In this document: piece by piece, positions 30,725 to 39,070 of the stretch
Layout: each line of letters opens with the position of its first letter
How positions within the stretch are numbered: the stretch's first letter is position 1
NCBI GenBank assembly: GCA_965224515.1
Contig: OZ245051.1
Location: 1,674,001 to 1,738,000 of the forward strand
Source of the DNA: Sedimenticola_A sp040506425
GTDB lineage: Bacteria; Pseudomonadota; Gammaproteobacteria; Chromatiales; Chromatiaceae
Reading direction: 5' to 3'
DNA: 64,000 nt
Program-made: the position numbers and the translations under genes
The notes under the pieces: generated by a model
What the model saw: the letters and a program-made list of their open reading frames with translations, nothing else
The model's database searches: none
What the model was told of the DNA's origin: nothing

Positions 30725-31504
30725 ATGCTGAAGATTACGCCCATACAAGCATTCGACGACAACTATATCTGGCTGTTGCAGAAGCCGGGTTGCAGTGTCG
30801 TTGCTGTCGTCGATCCCGGTGACGAGGATCCTGTGCTGGATTACTTGCGCAGTGAAGGGCTTACCCTGGGGGCAGTTCTGATTACCCATAAGCACGGTGA
30901 TCACACCGGCGGTGTGGCCGAGCTGAAGGCGGTTTATCCCGATGCGGTGGTCTTTGGGCCGGCGAACGAGGATATCCGGACCGTGGAGCGTCGCGTCAGT
31001 GACGGTGACAGTATTGAACTGCCGGAAATGCAGGTCAGCTTTCAGGTAATGGAGCTGCCGGGGCATACCGAAGGGCACCTGGCCTACCTGGGGGAGGGCG
31101 TGCTGTTCTGCGGTGATACGCTGTTTGCCGCCGGGTGCGGCAGGGTTTTCAGCGGTACCCACGAGCAGCTGCATCGTTCACTGCAGCGCATCGCGGCGCT
31201 GCCTCCCGAGACCCAACTCTACTGCGCCCACGAATACACCCTGGCCAATATAGGCTTTGCACGATGGGTTGAGCCGGAAAATACTGCAGTGTCGGAACGC
31301 GAAGTGGATGTCCGGGCGCTGCGGGAACGAGATGAACCCACGGTGCCGTCCAGCCTTGAGCTTGAGCTGCAGACCAACCCTTTTTTACGTACCGGTGTGG
31401 CGGAGGTTATCGCCGCCGCCAGTCGTTACGCCGGACGGGAATTGAGCACGGGGGCCGAGGTGTTTGCCGCAGTACGAACCTGGAAAGACAGAGAGTACGA
31501 TTGA
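30725..31504 (+). CDS. gloB: Hydroxyacylglutathione hydrolase (glyoxalase II)
   Basis: 259-residue metallo-beta-lactamase-fold enzyme that hydrolyses S-D-lactoylglutathione in methylglyoxal detoxification. Metal ligands: THKHGDHTGG, PGHTEGHLAYL, FCGDTLFAAGCGR and CAHEYTLANIGFA. The C-terminal glutathione-binding helix segment NPFLRTGV is present. It begins 10 bases after hisI; pyrC begins one base after its stop. Confidence 0.96.
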   Translation: MLKITPIQAFDDNYIWLLQKPGCSVVAVVDPGDEDPVLDYLRSEGLTLGAVLITHKHGDHTGGVAELKAVYPDAVVFGPANEDIRTVERRVSDGDSIELPEMQVSFQVMELPGHTEGHLAYLGEGVLFCGDTLFAAGCGRVFSGTHEQLHRSLQRIAALPPETQLYCAHEYTLANIGFARWVEPENTAVSEREVDVRALRERDEPTVPSSLELELQTNPFLRTGVAEVIAAASRYAGRELSTGAEVFAAVRTWKDREYD

Positions 31505-31505
31505 T

Positions 31506-32843
31506 ATGTCAGAGCAGGCACTGATTAAGAATGCACGCATGGTCAATGACGGACAGATTCTCGAAGGGGATCTGCTGATTGCCAATGGCCGGATCGAACA
31601 GATTGCGCCGGAGATCAGCGCCCAGGGCAATACCCGGGTGATTGATGCGGAGGGCAACTGCCTGATGCCGGGGATGATTGACGATCAGGTCCATTTTCGC
31701 GAGCCGGGTGCGGGGCACAAGGCGGATATGCGTAGCGAGTCGCGGGCCGCGGTGGCAGGTGGTATCACCAGTTTCATGGATATGCCCAACACCAATCCCC
31801 AGACCACCACCCGCCAGGCCCTGGATGACAAGATAGCCTTGGCGGCCGACCGCTCCCTGGCCAACTACAGCTTCTACTTCGGGGCGACCAACGACAACCT
31901 GGCCGAGATACAGGACCTGGATCCGAAGAAGGCCTGCGGCATCAAGGTGTTCATGGGGGCCTCCACAGGCAACATGCTGGTGGATAACGAGAAGACCCTG
32001 GAGGCGATCTTCAAGGATGCGCCGATTCTGCTGGCGACCCATTGCGAAGACACGCCGATGATCCTTGAGAACGAGGCCAGGGCCAGGGAAGAGTTCGGTG
32101 ACGACGTGCCGATGGGTTTGCATCCGGTAATACGAAGTGAAGAGGCCTGCTACAAGTCATCCTCGTTTGCCGTTGACCTTGCCAAGCGCAGTGGTGCCCG
32201 GCTGCATGTACTGCACCTGACCACGGCAAAAGAGATGGAGCTGTTCGAGCCGGGGCCTCTGGATGGCAAGCAGATCACGGCTGAGGCCTGCGTCCATCAT
32301 CTCTATTTTGACGAGAGTAGTTATGAGTTGAAGGACAGCTTCATCAAGTGTAACCCGGCGATCAAGAGTGCCACCGACAAAGAGGCCATACGCAAGGCGC
32401 TGGTCGAAAACCGGATTGACGTTATCGGTACCGACCACGCCCCACATACACTTGAAGAGAAGCTCGGTACCTACTTCAATGCGCCGGCAGGACTGCCCCT
32501 GGTGCAGTGGGCTGTGCCAATGGCGCTGGAGCTCTACCACGATGGGCTGATCAGCCTGGAGCAGCTGGTGGAGAAGACAAGCCACGGTCCGGCGCGGATG
32601 TTCAATATCGGCGATCGTGGCTACCTGCGGGAGGGTTACTGGGCTGACCTGGTGCTGATGGACCTGGACAGCCCCTACCGGGTTGAGCGGGACGATGTAC
32701 TCTACAAGTGCGGCTGGTCACCCCTTGAGGGCGAACGTCTGCGCTCCAGGGTGCTGACTACTTTCGTCAATGGTGAGCAGGCCTATCACGACGGCCAGGT
32801 GAATGATGCCGTGTGTGGGCGCCGCCTGGAGTTCGATCGCTGA
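31506..32843 (+). CDS. pyrC: Dihydroorotase (cyclic amidohydrolase)
   Basis: Predicted to interconvert N-carbamoyl-aspartate and dihydroorotate in pyrimidine synthesis. From the ATG at 31506 it has 445 residues. Metal-site motifs: GMIDDQVHFREPG near residue 57 (Gln in place of the first His of the usual HxH), the carboxylated lysine in CGIKVFMGAST, THCEDTP, LHVLHLTTAKE and IGTDHAPH. The DDQVHFREPG form is a known subfamily pattern, but it makes hydantoinase- or allantoinase-like substrates a remote alternative. Third gene of the hisI-gloB-pyrC run. Confidence 0.9.
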   Translation: MSEQALIKNARMVNDGQILEGDLLIANGRIEQIAPEISAQGNTRVIDAEGNCLMPGMIDDQVHFREPGAGHKADMRSESRAAVAGGITSFMDMPNTNPQTTTRQALDDKIALAADRSLANYSFYFGATNDNLAEIQDLDPKKACGIKVFMGASTGNMLVDNEKTLEAIFKDAPILLATHCEDTPMILENEARAREEFGDDVPMGLHPVIRSEEACYKSSSFAVDLAKRSGARLHVLHLTTAKEMELFEPGPLDGKQITAEACVHHLYFDESSYELKDSFIKCNPAIKSATDKEAIRKALVENRIDVIGTDHAPHTLEEKLGTYFNAPAGLPLVQWAVPMALELYHDGLISLEQLVEKTSHGPARMFNIGDRGYLREGYWADLVLMDLDSPYRVERDDVLYKCGWSPLEGERLRSRVLTTFVNGEQAYHDGQVNDAVCGRRLEFDR

Positions 32844-32861
32844 TATAGCGCATCGGACCTT

Positions 32862-32968
32862 GGTGCAATACGCTTCGCTATTACACCCTACGGGGCGGAT
32901 GCAACGGACGGGAAGTCTCATTGAATGCGTAGGGTGGGTTAGCGATAGCGTAACCCACCACTGCATGG
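32862..32968. repeat. Inverted pair of GTAGGGTGGGTTAG-type repeats
   Basis: Two inverted-orientation copies of a palindromic repeat: GGTGCAATACGCTTCGCTAT... to 32892, and CGTAGGGTGGGTTAGCGATA... from 32928 to 32968. Both read outwards from a GC-rich centre. Repeats with the core TAGGGTGGGTTAGC-N-GTAACCCACC are dispersed in many proteobacterial genomes. They fill most of the 209-base gap between pyrC and the pterin synthase gene and may also act as a bidirectional terminator. Confidence 0.7.
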
Positions 32969-33052
32969 GCATTAACAGACTTCGTAGTTATACCCTGTGC
33001 AGCTGCAGGAGGTATCTCCCGACGGCGATGGCTCATCCCAAGGGGCTGCTGC

Positions 33053-33904
33053 CTACATCAACCCAATAGCACCCTTGTCTGCCCCTTCGTAGGCATAGAC
33101 CTTGAAACTGTCTCCCGGGTAGTGCTGTTTCAGGGTGCTGGCGAGGTACTGTGCAATGTTCTCCACGGTGGTGTCGGTGTCGATGATGTGGCAGCTGGCC
33201 TGGGGCAGTTCCAGTTCGAACAGACCCTGGTTTGCAGTGTAGCCGAAGCGGTAGAAATCGGTGCCGCCCTTATTGAATGCCTCCAGCAGGTCGGTGCGGT
33301 TTGCGATATAGATGTCGTGCCAGCGCTCGGCCCACTCCTTTTCCAGTTGCAGGTCTCTCTCCCCGTTGCGCAGTATCTCCAGGCGTGAACGGTGTCCGTG
33401 AGCGATTCGCTGGCAGTTTCCGGCGTGATGCTTTAGACCGTGGCTGTACTGGTAGTAGGCGCCGTCTATGGACTCCGTATGCAGCCGCAGGCGGATCGCC
33501 TTGACGTTATCCGGCAGGTCGGGCTGCAGTGTCTCCACAATGGCCATGCTTAGTGACTCTTCGTCGATCTGTGCAGTGTCTATGGTGGTGACTGCACTGA
33601 GAGGTGAGCTGTGCCTGATTTCCAGGCCGGATGTCATCTTGAAGTGCAGTTCACTGCGATGTTCTCTGACCGAAATACTGCAGCCGGCATAGCCTGCGGG
33701 AACCAGAAGCTTGTGGTCGAAATGCCGGTCAATGGACTCTTTAACCTGCTTTTTCACCAGAGCAAAGTCGAGCACCATGCCCTGGTGATCCAGTGAGCCG
33801 TCCAGCTCCACGTCCACCAGCCAGCTCTCACCCACCAGGCCCCTGTCGGGATCAAGATATGAGAGGTCCATTACGGTCAATCGATTAACGAATAGGGTGG
33901 TCAC
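33053..33904 (-). CDS. 6-carboxytetrahydropterin synthase-like protein with two T-fold domains
   Basis: 283 residues in the QueD/PTPS family, more than twice the usual 120. The first T-fold (residues 1-125) has GMVLDFALVKKQVKESIDRHFDH but no zinc histidine pair. The second (about 145-283) has the zinc and cysteine motif HAGNCQRIAHGHRSRLEI and ends with TDTTVENIAQYLASTLK. A metal site can form only in the second half, though the GMVLDF element of the first half may complete it. Such long QueD proteins occur in gammaproteobacteria; a role in queuosine or folate-type pterin synthesis is likely. Monocistronic. Confidence 0.85.
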   Translation of the reverse strand: MTTLFVNRLTVMDLSYLDPDRGLVGESWLVDVELDGSLDHQGMVLDFALVKKQVKESIDRHFDHKLLVPAGYAGCSISVREHRSELHFKMTSGLEIRHSSPLSAVTTIDTAQIDEESLSMAIVETLQPDLPDNVKAIRLRLHTESIDGAYYQYSHGLKHHAGNCQRIAHGHRSRLEILRNGERDLQLEKEWAERWHDIYIANRTDLLEAFNKGGTDFYRFGYTANQGLFELELPQASCHIIDTDTTVENIAQYLASTLKQHYPGDSFKVYAYEGADKGAIGLM

Positions 33905-34044
33905 GGTCAGTCTCGGTCAGCAGTGGCGCAAGGGATAAAGTGTACGTTATCCGATGAAGCTTAACTCTATCGGGGCGCGCATCTTGGCAAGGTTGGTCGG
34001 TTGGTGCAAGTGTAGCCGGTTCTGCCCTGGTGGTATCAGGCGGC

Positions 34045-36084
34045 TCAGCTCTTATCTTCCTCAAGTTTGAACTGGTGAACCACCGCCTGCAGTTCAGTGG
34101 CCACCTCGCCCAGTTTTTCTGTGACATCCAGGCTGATCTTGGAGTGTCGGGCTGCCTCCATGCTCATGTCCCGGATGGCGGTAATTCTGCGGTTCACCTC
34201 ATCAGCTACAGTTGACTGCTGCTCAGAGGCGGTTGCGATCTGGGCGTTCATCGTGCTGATGGTGTCGATTGCGCCGGTGATTTCCAGCAGCGACTGTTTG
34301 GCCTTGTCGGCCTGTTCTACATTCTGTTCTGCTGCCTTGTTGCCGGCTTTCATTACGGTCACTGCCTGGTGGACGTTCTGCTGCAGACCGCCGATCATGG
34401 CCTCGATCTCGCTGGCGGAGTCCTGGGTCTGGTTGGCCAGCTTGCGTACCTCTTCAGCCACCACGGCGAAGCCACGCCCCTGTTCCCCGGCCCGGGCTGC
34501 CTCGATGGCGGCATTCAGGGCCAGCAGGTTGGTCTGGTCCGCAATCCCCTTGATGACGTCGAGCACGCTGCCGATGGCCTCGCTGTCGCTCTCCACCTTG
34601 AGGATGACTGTTGTGGCCGCCTGGATTTCATGATTCAGCGCCTTGATGGCATCGGCACTGGCAGTGACGATGGACTGTCCCGCCTCGGCATTCAGCTCGG
34701 CCTGCCTGGCAGCCTCTTCTGCGTTGACGGCATTGTGTGCAATGGAGTTGATAGTGGCCGACATCTCGGTGATGGCGCTGGCAACCTGCTCTGTTTCACT
34801 CTCCTGCTCCAGCACCTTGCGGGAGATCTGGTGGGTTGTCTCTGCCGTGCTGGTAACGGCGGAGAATACCTGCTCGGTGGAGTGTGCCGTGTGCCTGACC
34901 AGGCTGTGTATCTTTTCAATGAACGTATTGAATCCGTTTGCCAGCTGTCCTATCTCGTCCTTGCTTGCACTCTCAAGGCGGTTGGCCAGGTTGCCGTCGC
35001 CCTGGGCGATGTCCTGCATGGCAAGGGTGATCCTCCTGAGTGGCTTGGTGACAGTGCTGCCACCGAGCCATGCCAGCACAACACCTATCGCCATGCCGAT
35101 TACGAGCAGCATGGTGACAAATGCGGTTGTCTCTCTGAGCTGGGATGTGAGAGAACTGCTGGTGGCCTGAATCGACTTGATCTGTATCTCGGTCAGTGTA
35201 TTCAGGCGTGAATCTATCTGCCGGAACAGCGGGGCAACCTCGCTTCTGACAATCCAGGCATCCATGCGCCACTGTTCTCCGCTGTGTATCTCCTTGAGTT
35301 CAGCCCAGTTCAATTTGAATTGATCCACCAGGCTGGCAAAGGAGTCCAGGGCATCTTCCTGGTCCAGGGTCAGCAGGTCGCCCATGGCTGATATTTTGCC
35401 CAGCAGATTTTCAGCCTGTTCCATATAGAGGTTGAGGTCGCTGACGATGTTCTCATTTGGAGCTGCCAGGTAGGCGCGGATACTGTTCATTACATTGCTC
35501 CAGTTGTAGCGTAGTTCGGCAATGTTGATTAACAGCTCTCTCCTCTCGTTGTCGGTCTCTTCGTTAAGCTCGGTGAGCATCATCCGTGAGGTGAGGTCGA
35601 TGAGTTCACGGTTGAGGGGGTTGATCCTGGTATTGGCATAAGCCATGCCGGGATAGTTTTTTTCGTTGTCGGGTGCGATCTCCAGCAGGCGCTGGCCGAG
35701 CTGCTCAAAGCGGTTCAGATCATCTGAGAGCAGGGTTGTCAGCTCCAGTGACGTTTTGTCAGTGGTGATTGCCGGAAGGGTGGTGATCTGCTGAAGCAGC
35801 TGGCCCGATTTTTCGATATCACTCAGAAACTGTCTCTTGTGTTCGTCTTCCTTGCTCGCAAGATAGAACCCAAGGGCACTGGCGGCCTGGTTGACCAGGG
35901 TTGCCAGCTCTTCGGTCATCAGGGTAGCGGGCTGACGCTTGTGCACCATCTCGGTAAGGGCTTTTTCGCTATCCGAGAGCCTGAATACCGCCAGGGTGGA
36001 GATTATGGCCAGGATCAACAGCAAAACCGCATAGCCGGCCCATATCCTTTGACTCAACTGCCAGTTGGCAAACAGTCTTAGCAT
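34045..36084 (-). CDS. Methyl-accepting chemotaxis protein
   Basis: 679-residue chemoreceptor. Transmembrane helix 1 lies at about residues 14-34 and helix 2 at about 318-340, bounding a periplasmic helical sensor of about 280 residues, long enough for a helical-bimodular-type domain. HAMP domain about 340-392 (TKPLRRITLAMQDIAQGDGN), then the signalling domain with the hairpin tip EAARAGEQGRGFAVVAEEVR near residue 530. No C-terminal NWETF-type tether is seen. A sigma-28-type promoter lies about 75-100 bases upstream. The ligand is unknown. Confidence 0.95.
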   Translation of the reverse strand: MLRLFANWQLSQRIWAGYAVLLLILAIISTLAVFRLSDSEKALTEMVHKRQPATLMTEELATLVNQAASALGFYLASKEDEHKRQFLSDIEKSGQLLQQITTLPAITTDKTSLELTTLLSDDLNRFEQLGQRLLEIAPDNEKNYPGMAYANTRINPLNRELIDLTSRMMLTELNEETDNERRELLINIAELRYNWSNVMNSIRAYLAAPNENIVSDLNLYMEQAENLLGKISAMGDLLTLDQEDALDSFASLVDQFKLNWAELKEIHSGEQWRMDAWIVRSEVAPLFRQIDSRLNTLTEIQIKSIQATSSSLTSQLRETTAFVTMLLVIGMAIGVVLAWLGGSTVTKPLRRITLAMQDIAQGDGNLANRLESASKDEIGQLANGFNTFIEKIHSLVRHTAHSTEQVFSAVTSTAETTHQISRKVLEQESETEQVASAITEMSATINSIAHNAVNAEEAARQAELNAEAGQSIVTASADAIKALNHEIQAATTVILKVESDSEAIGSVLDVIKGIADQTNLLALNAAIEAARAGEQGRGFAVVAEEVRKLANQTQDSASEIEAMIGGLQQNVHQAVTVMKAGNKAAEQNVEQADKAKQSLLEITGAIDTISTMNAQIATASEQQSTVADEVNRRITAIRDMSMEAARHSKISLDVTEKLGEVATELQAVVHQFKLEEDKS

Positions 36085-36159
36085 GGGTGCCTTTCTCCTC
36101 CTGCGAACCGCTTTTTGTCGGTTCAGCGGACAATTCTTTATTTATATTGATTAAACCCA

Positions 36160-36186
36160 AGAACGGCAGGGCAATGTGAATCTTTA
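36160..36186 (-). promoter_or_regulatory. Sigma-28 (FliA)-type promoter for the chemoreceptor gene
   Basis: On the minus strand: TAAAGATT, an 11-base spacer, then GCCGTTCT, compared with the FliA consensus TAAAGTTT-N11-GCCGATAA (12 of 16 positions, with exact spacing). It lies 76-102 bases upstream of the chemoreceptor start, the gene class this sigma factor normally controls. Confidence 0.6.
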
Positions 36187-36224
36187 GGATTATAAGCCCG
36201 ATAGGGCGGGTAGACGAAGGAAAT

Positions 36225-36300
36225 TGGAGCCACTGGTCGGACTCGAACCGACTACCTACGCATTACGAATGCGTTGCTCTACCGGGTGAGCTACAGTGGC
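36225..36300 (-). tRNA. tRNA-Thr (anticodon CGU)
   Basis: A 76-base cloverleaf on the minus strand with acceptor stem GCCACTG/CAGTGGC, D arm TAGCTCACCCGGTAGAGC, anticodon stem-loop ACGCA-TTCGTAA-TGCGT giving anticodon CGT, and T arm with GGTTCGAGTCC. The 3' CCA is encoded, and the discriminator base is T as in E. coli tRNA-Thr(CGU). Reads ACG codons. Stand-alone gene. Confidence 0.97.
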
Positions 36301-36356
36301 CTGATGTGGGAGCGGCGAGTATAAAGAACGGCGTGGTGGGATACAACTGCTGCCGG

Positions 36357-36797
36357 TCAGGCGCTGTTTTTACTGCTCTTCAGGTGAATTACCACCTCAA
36401 TTCTGTCCACCTCGGTTCCCTCCGGCAGGCTGGTCGGCATGGGAATATCCAGCTCCTGTTCGGAAATGTCGTGCAGTTCCTGGGTGTCCGGATTGTAGAG
36501 GTGGTGGTGAGTGTGGGTGCTCGAGTCGTAGAAGGAGCGACTTGAGTCCACGATCAGCTCACGTATCAGTCCCTTGCGTGTGAAAAGCCCCAGGGTGTTG
36601 TAGACGGTGGCCTTCGAGACCGGGCGGCCATTCTCGTTGGCAAGGTCCATGAGCTGCTCAGCGTTCAGGTGCTGGGGGCGCGCAAACAACGCGCTGGCAA
36701 TCTTTACCCGTTGTGATGTGGGAGATATGCCTTTGGAGCGCAGCAGACGCGTGATCTGGCGCTGTGTGTCTGGATTTTGGGTGTTCGGCTCAGTCAT
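36357..36797 (-). CDS. Fur-family regulator, Irr-like, without structural zinc cysteines
   Basis: 146 residues with a Fur-type winged helix (GISPTSQRVKIASALFARPQ, PVSKATVYNTLGLFTRKGLI) and a metal-sensing domain beginning YDSSTHTHHHLYNPDTQELH. The protein has no cysteine at all, so the Cys4 zinc site of Fur, Zur and PerR is absent; the HHH-containing sequence and the following LHDI resemble iron response regulators (Irr-type). The binding signal could be haem or iron status (inference). It stands alone, between tRNA-Thr and thiO, all on the minus strand. Confidence 0.85.
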   Translation of the reverse strand: MTEPNTQNPDTQRQITRLLRSKGISPTSQRVKIASALFARPQHLNAEQLMDLANENGRPVSKATVYNTLGLFTRKGLIRELIVDSSRSFYDSSTHTHHHLYNPDTQELHDISEQELDIPMPTSLPEGTEVDRIEVVIHLKSSKNSA

Positions 36798-36824
36798 GGG
36801 GTTGAATTATAGGCAAAAAGGGGA

Positions 36825-37928
36825 TCAAGAGTCTATTTCCTTGCGTGTGGCGGTGAGTGCGTAGGGTGCCGGGGGCAGTATCGGGGTGCGCTGGAGAATG
36901 ATGTCGGTGATCAGGCGGCATGATGCAGGGCCGAGGACGACTCCATTACGGAAATGCCCCGAATTAATGTACAGGCCAGAGACCTCCGGGTGAGGGCCGA
37001 TGTATGGGATTCCTGCCGGTGAACCCGGCCTCAGGCCGGCCCACTGCTTCTCAACCGGGTAACGCTTCAGCGCCGGGAAACGGCTTGTGGCGATGCTGTA
37101 GAGCTCCTCGCCGGCCTCTTCCGTGGTCTTTTTCTCAAAGCCTGTGTGCTCCAGGGTGCTGCCGAACAGAACGTGCCCGTCTCGTCGGGGAATGATGTAG
37201 CGGTCCTGTTCAAGGGTGATGGGGCTGATAATGCCGGGTTCGGCATTGAACAGTATCATCTGGCCGCGCACGGGGGTGATCTCCATCTCCTTCCCCAGGT
37301 CTCCCAACAGCTGTTTTGTCCAGGCCCCTGCACAGATCACCACGGTATTACAGTGGTAGCTGCCGCTCTCTGTCTCAACTCCCCTGACCTTCCCTCCCTG
37401 GATCAGCAGTCGCTCCACCGTGGTCTCCTCGTGGATTTCCACGCCGCGCTGCACAAGGTCTTTATGCAGGGACTTGACCAGCCGGGGGTTTCTCACCTGG
37501 GCCACGTCCGGCAGCCAGAGTCCGGAATCCGGGGGTTCATCCAGTGAAGGTTCGCAGTTGGATATCCCGCTCTTATCCAGCAGTTCGATGCGGCTGCCAG
37601 TTCTGCTCGCCCACTGCAGGGCGGCCTGCTCCTCGTCCGGAGAGAGTATGAGCAGCCCGCTCCGGGTCCACTCAGGGTCGATTCCGGTATCTGATGTCAG
37701 TTCATCGGCAATTTCACGGTAGTGCTGCTGGCCCCATCGGGCCAGCGAAGTGACCGAATCAGCGTAACGCCAGGGGTAGAGAGGGGAGATGATTCCTCCG
37801 CCTGCCCAGGATGACTCTCTGCCGGTTCTCAGGCGGTCAAACAGAATGGTCTTGTGGCCGGAGATACTCAGCTCGCGGGCAGTGAGCATGCCGATGGCGC
37901 CGCCGCCGATGACAATGATTTCAGGCAT
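36825..37928 (-). CDS. thiO: Glycine oxidase ThiO
   Basis: 367-residue FAD-dependent D-amino-acid-oxidase-family enzyme that supplies iminoacetic acid for the thiazole ring of thiamine. The N-terminal dinucleotide motif VIGGGAIGMLTARELSISG is clear, as are SSWAGGGIISPLYPW, VRGQMILFN near residue 223, and the C-terminal GLYINSGHFRNGVVLGPA. It sits beside the minor pilin genes; Pseudomonas aeruginosa has the same neighbour next to fimT. Divergent from fimT with 157 bases between. Confidence 0.93.
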   Translation of the reverse strand: MPEIIVIGGGAIGMLTARELSISGHKTILFDRLRTGRESSWAGGGIISPLYPWRYADSVTSLARWGQQHYREIADELTSDTGIDPEWTRSGLLILSPDEEQAALQWASRTGSRIELLDKSGISNCEPSLDEPPDSGLWLPDVAQVRNPRLVKSLHKDLVQRGVEIHEETTVERLLIQGGKVRGVETESGSYHCNTVVICAGAWTKQLLGDLGKEMEITPVRGQMILFNAEPGIISPITLEQDRYIIPRRDGHVLFGSTLEHTGFEKKTTEEAGEELYSIATSRFPALKRYPVEKQWAGLRPGSPAGIPYIGPHPEVSGLYINSGHFRNGVVLGPASCRLITDIILQRTPILPPAPYALTATRKEIDS

Positions 37929-38085
37929 AAATATGTTTGTCAGAGGTGATAAATGCGTTGGATTACAACTATACAGGGAAGTGCCGGGTAGAAAAATGCC
38001 CGGGCAGTGGACCGTTTATCAGGAAATCAAGGCCGGAAATCCGGTGGTTGGTGCCTTTCAGAATGCCATGAACTATAAAGAAAGT

Positions 38086-38619
38086 ATGAAAAAGAATAGC
38101 CAAAATCAGACGGGTTTTACCCTTATCGAACTGATGGTCACAGTCGTGGTTCTGGTGATCGTCATGATGATCGGGGTTCCAAGTATACTCCAGCTCAAGC
38201 GCAATAATCAGCTGGTGACATACACCAACTCCATAGTTACCACGCTGAATCTTGCGAAATCAGAAGCCGTGAGACAGGGACTGCCTGTGGGTGTACAGCA
38301 GATTGTTGCTGGAGAGTGGGTCAAGGGCTGGAATGTGGTTCTGCCGGACGCGACGGTTTTTCGTACATATAAAGGTTCGGTTGAGGCTGGAGAGGTATTT
38401 GACGCGGCAAAGCATGTACTGATCGCAAAGGACAATACCGCGGTGGTATTTCAGGCGCTGGGTGATGCCAATGCCTCATGCTTCGATGTCCAGGTGCCTT
38501 TGAATGATGATGCAGGTACCACTGTGGACCGGAGTGTAACTGTGAATAACATGGGGCGCATATCGACTTGTCGAGATACCTGCGCCGCAGTTGCAGGAGA
38601 TCCTACGCTATGCCACTAA
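38086..38619 (+). CDS. fimT: Minor pseudopilin of the GspH/FimT family
   Basis: 177 residues starting with a type III leader: ten residues ending in Gly, then FTLIELMVTVVVLVIVMMIG, the substrate for prepilin peptidase PilD. Cluster position (before pilV) corresponds to fimT/fimU of Pseudomonas. The C-terminal region has cysteines near the end (CRDTCAAVAGDPTLC). ATG 38086 is chosen because it gives a standard leader; ATG 38068 would add six residues. The stop lies inside the first codons of pilV. First gene of pilus cluster 1. Confidence 0.9.
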   Translation: MKKNSQNQTGFTLIELMVTVVVLVIVMMIGVPSILQLKRNNQLVTYTNSIVTTLNLAKSEAVRQGLPVGVQQIVAGEWVKGWNVVLPDATVFRTYKGSVEAGEVFDAAKHVLIAKDNTAVVFQALGDANASCFDVQVPLNDDAGTTVDRSVTVNNMGRISTCRDTCAAVAGDPTLCH

Positions 38620-39068
38620 ACTTCGTTAGTGCTTCACCTGTTCACTCCAGGTCCCATCAGGGTGGATTTACCCTGATAGAGGTTCTGGTGTCAGTGGTCA
38701 TTCTGGCCATAGGTCTGCTGGGTCTCGCGGGTATGCAGGCAGCGGGCCTCAAGTTGAACCACGACTCTTTTCTGAGATCGAAGGCGACCCTGGCGGCCTA
38801 TGACATGGCTGATCGCATTCGTGCCAATCGTGATTTCAAGGCGGACTACGCAGTAGCCATGGGTGATGATGCCAGTGCCCATGGTGGATTTGCCAAGGAA
38901 GATGTGGATGACTGGCTGGCCATGCTGGCACAGGAGCTTCCCCTTGGGGACGGTTCTGTTGCGATTGCAGGGGGTGATCGGTTCACGATTACCATCGAGT
39001 GGAAAGATACGCGGAACAATGAAAGCGCCATTGCGGATAAAACATTCACATTGGTGACGGATATTTGA
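38610..39068 (+). CDS. pilV: Minor pilin PilV (cluster 1)
   Basis: 152 residues. The 19-residue leader ends in GG, followed by FTLIEVLVSVVILAIGLLGLAG, the PilV-type helix with GLLGLAGMQ. The soluble part contains ANRDFKADYAVAMGDD and ends in FTLVTDI. It overlaps fimT by 10 bases. PilV helps form the pilus-tip priming complex with PilW, PilX, PilE and FimU. Compare the second cluster, in which the PilV part lacks the last segment and continues as PilW. Confidence 0.92.
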   Translation: MPLNFVSASPVHSRSHQGGFTLIEVLVSVVILAIGLLGLAGMQAAGLKLNHDSFLRSKATLAAYDMADRIRANRDFKADYAVAMGDDASAHGGFAKEDVDDWLAMLAQELPLGDGSVAIAGGDRFTITIEWKDTRNNESAIADKTFTLVTDI

Positions 39069-39070
39069 TC

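Noticed and set aside
29722..30762. Long form (346 codons) of the fur reading frame
   Set aside because: The extra 200 N-terminal codons overlap hisI antisense and do not resemble any Fur extension; the ATG at 30162 gives a standard Fur.
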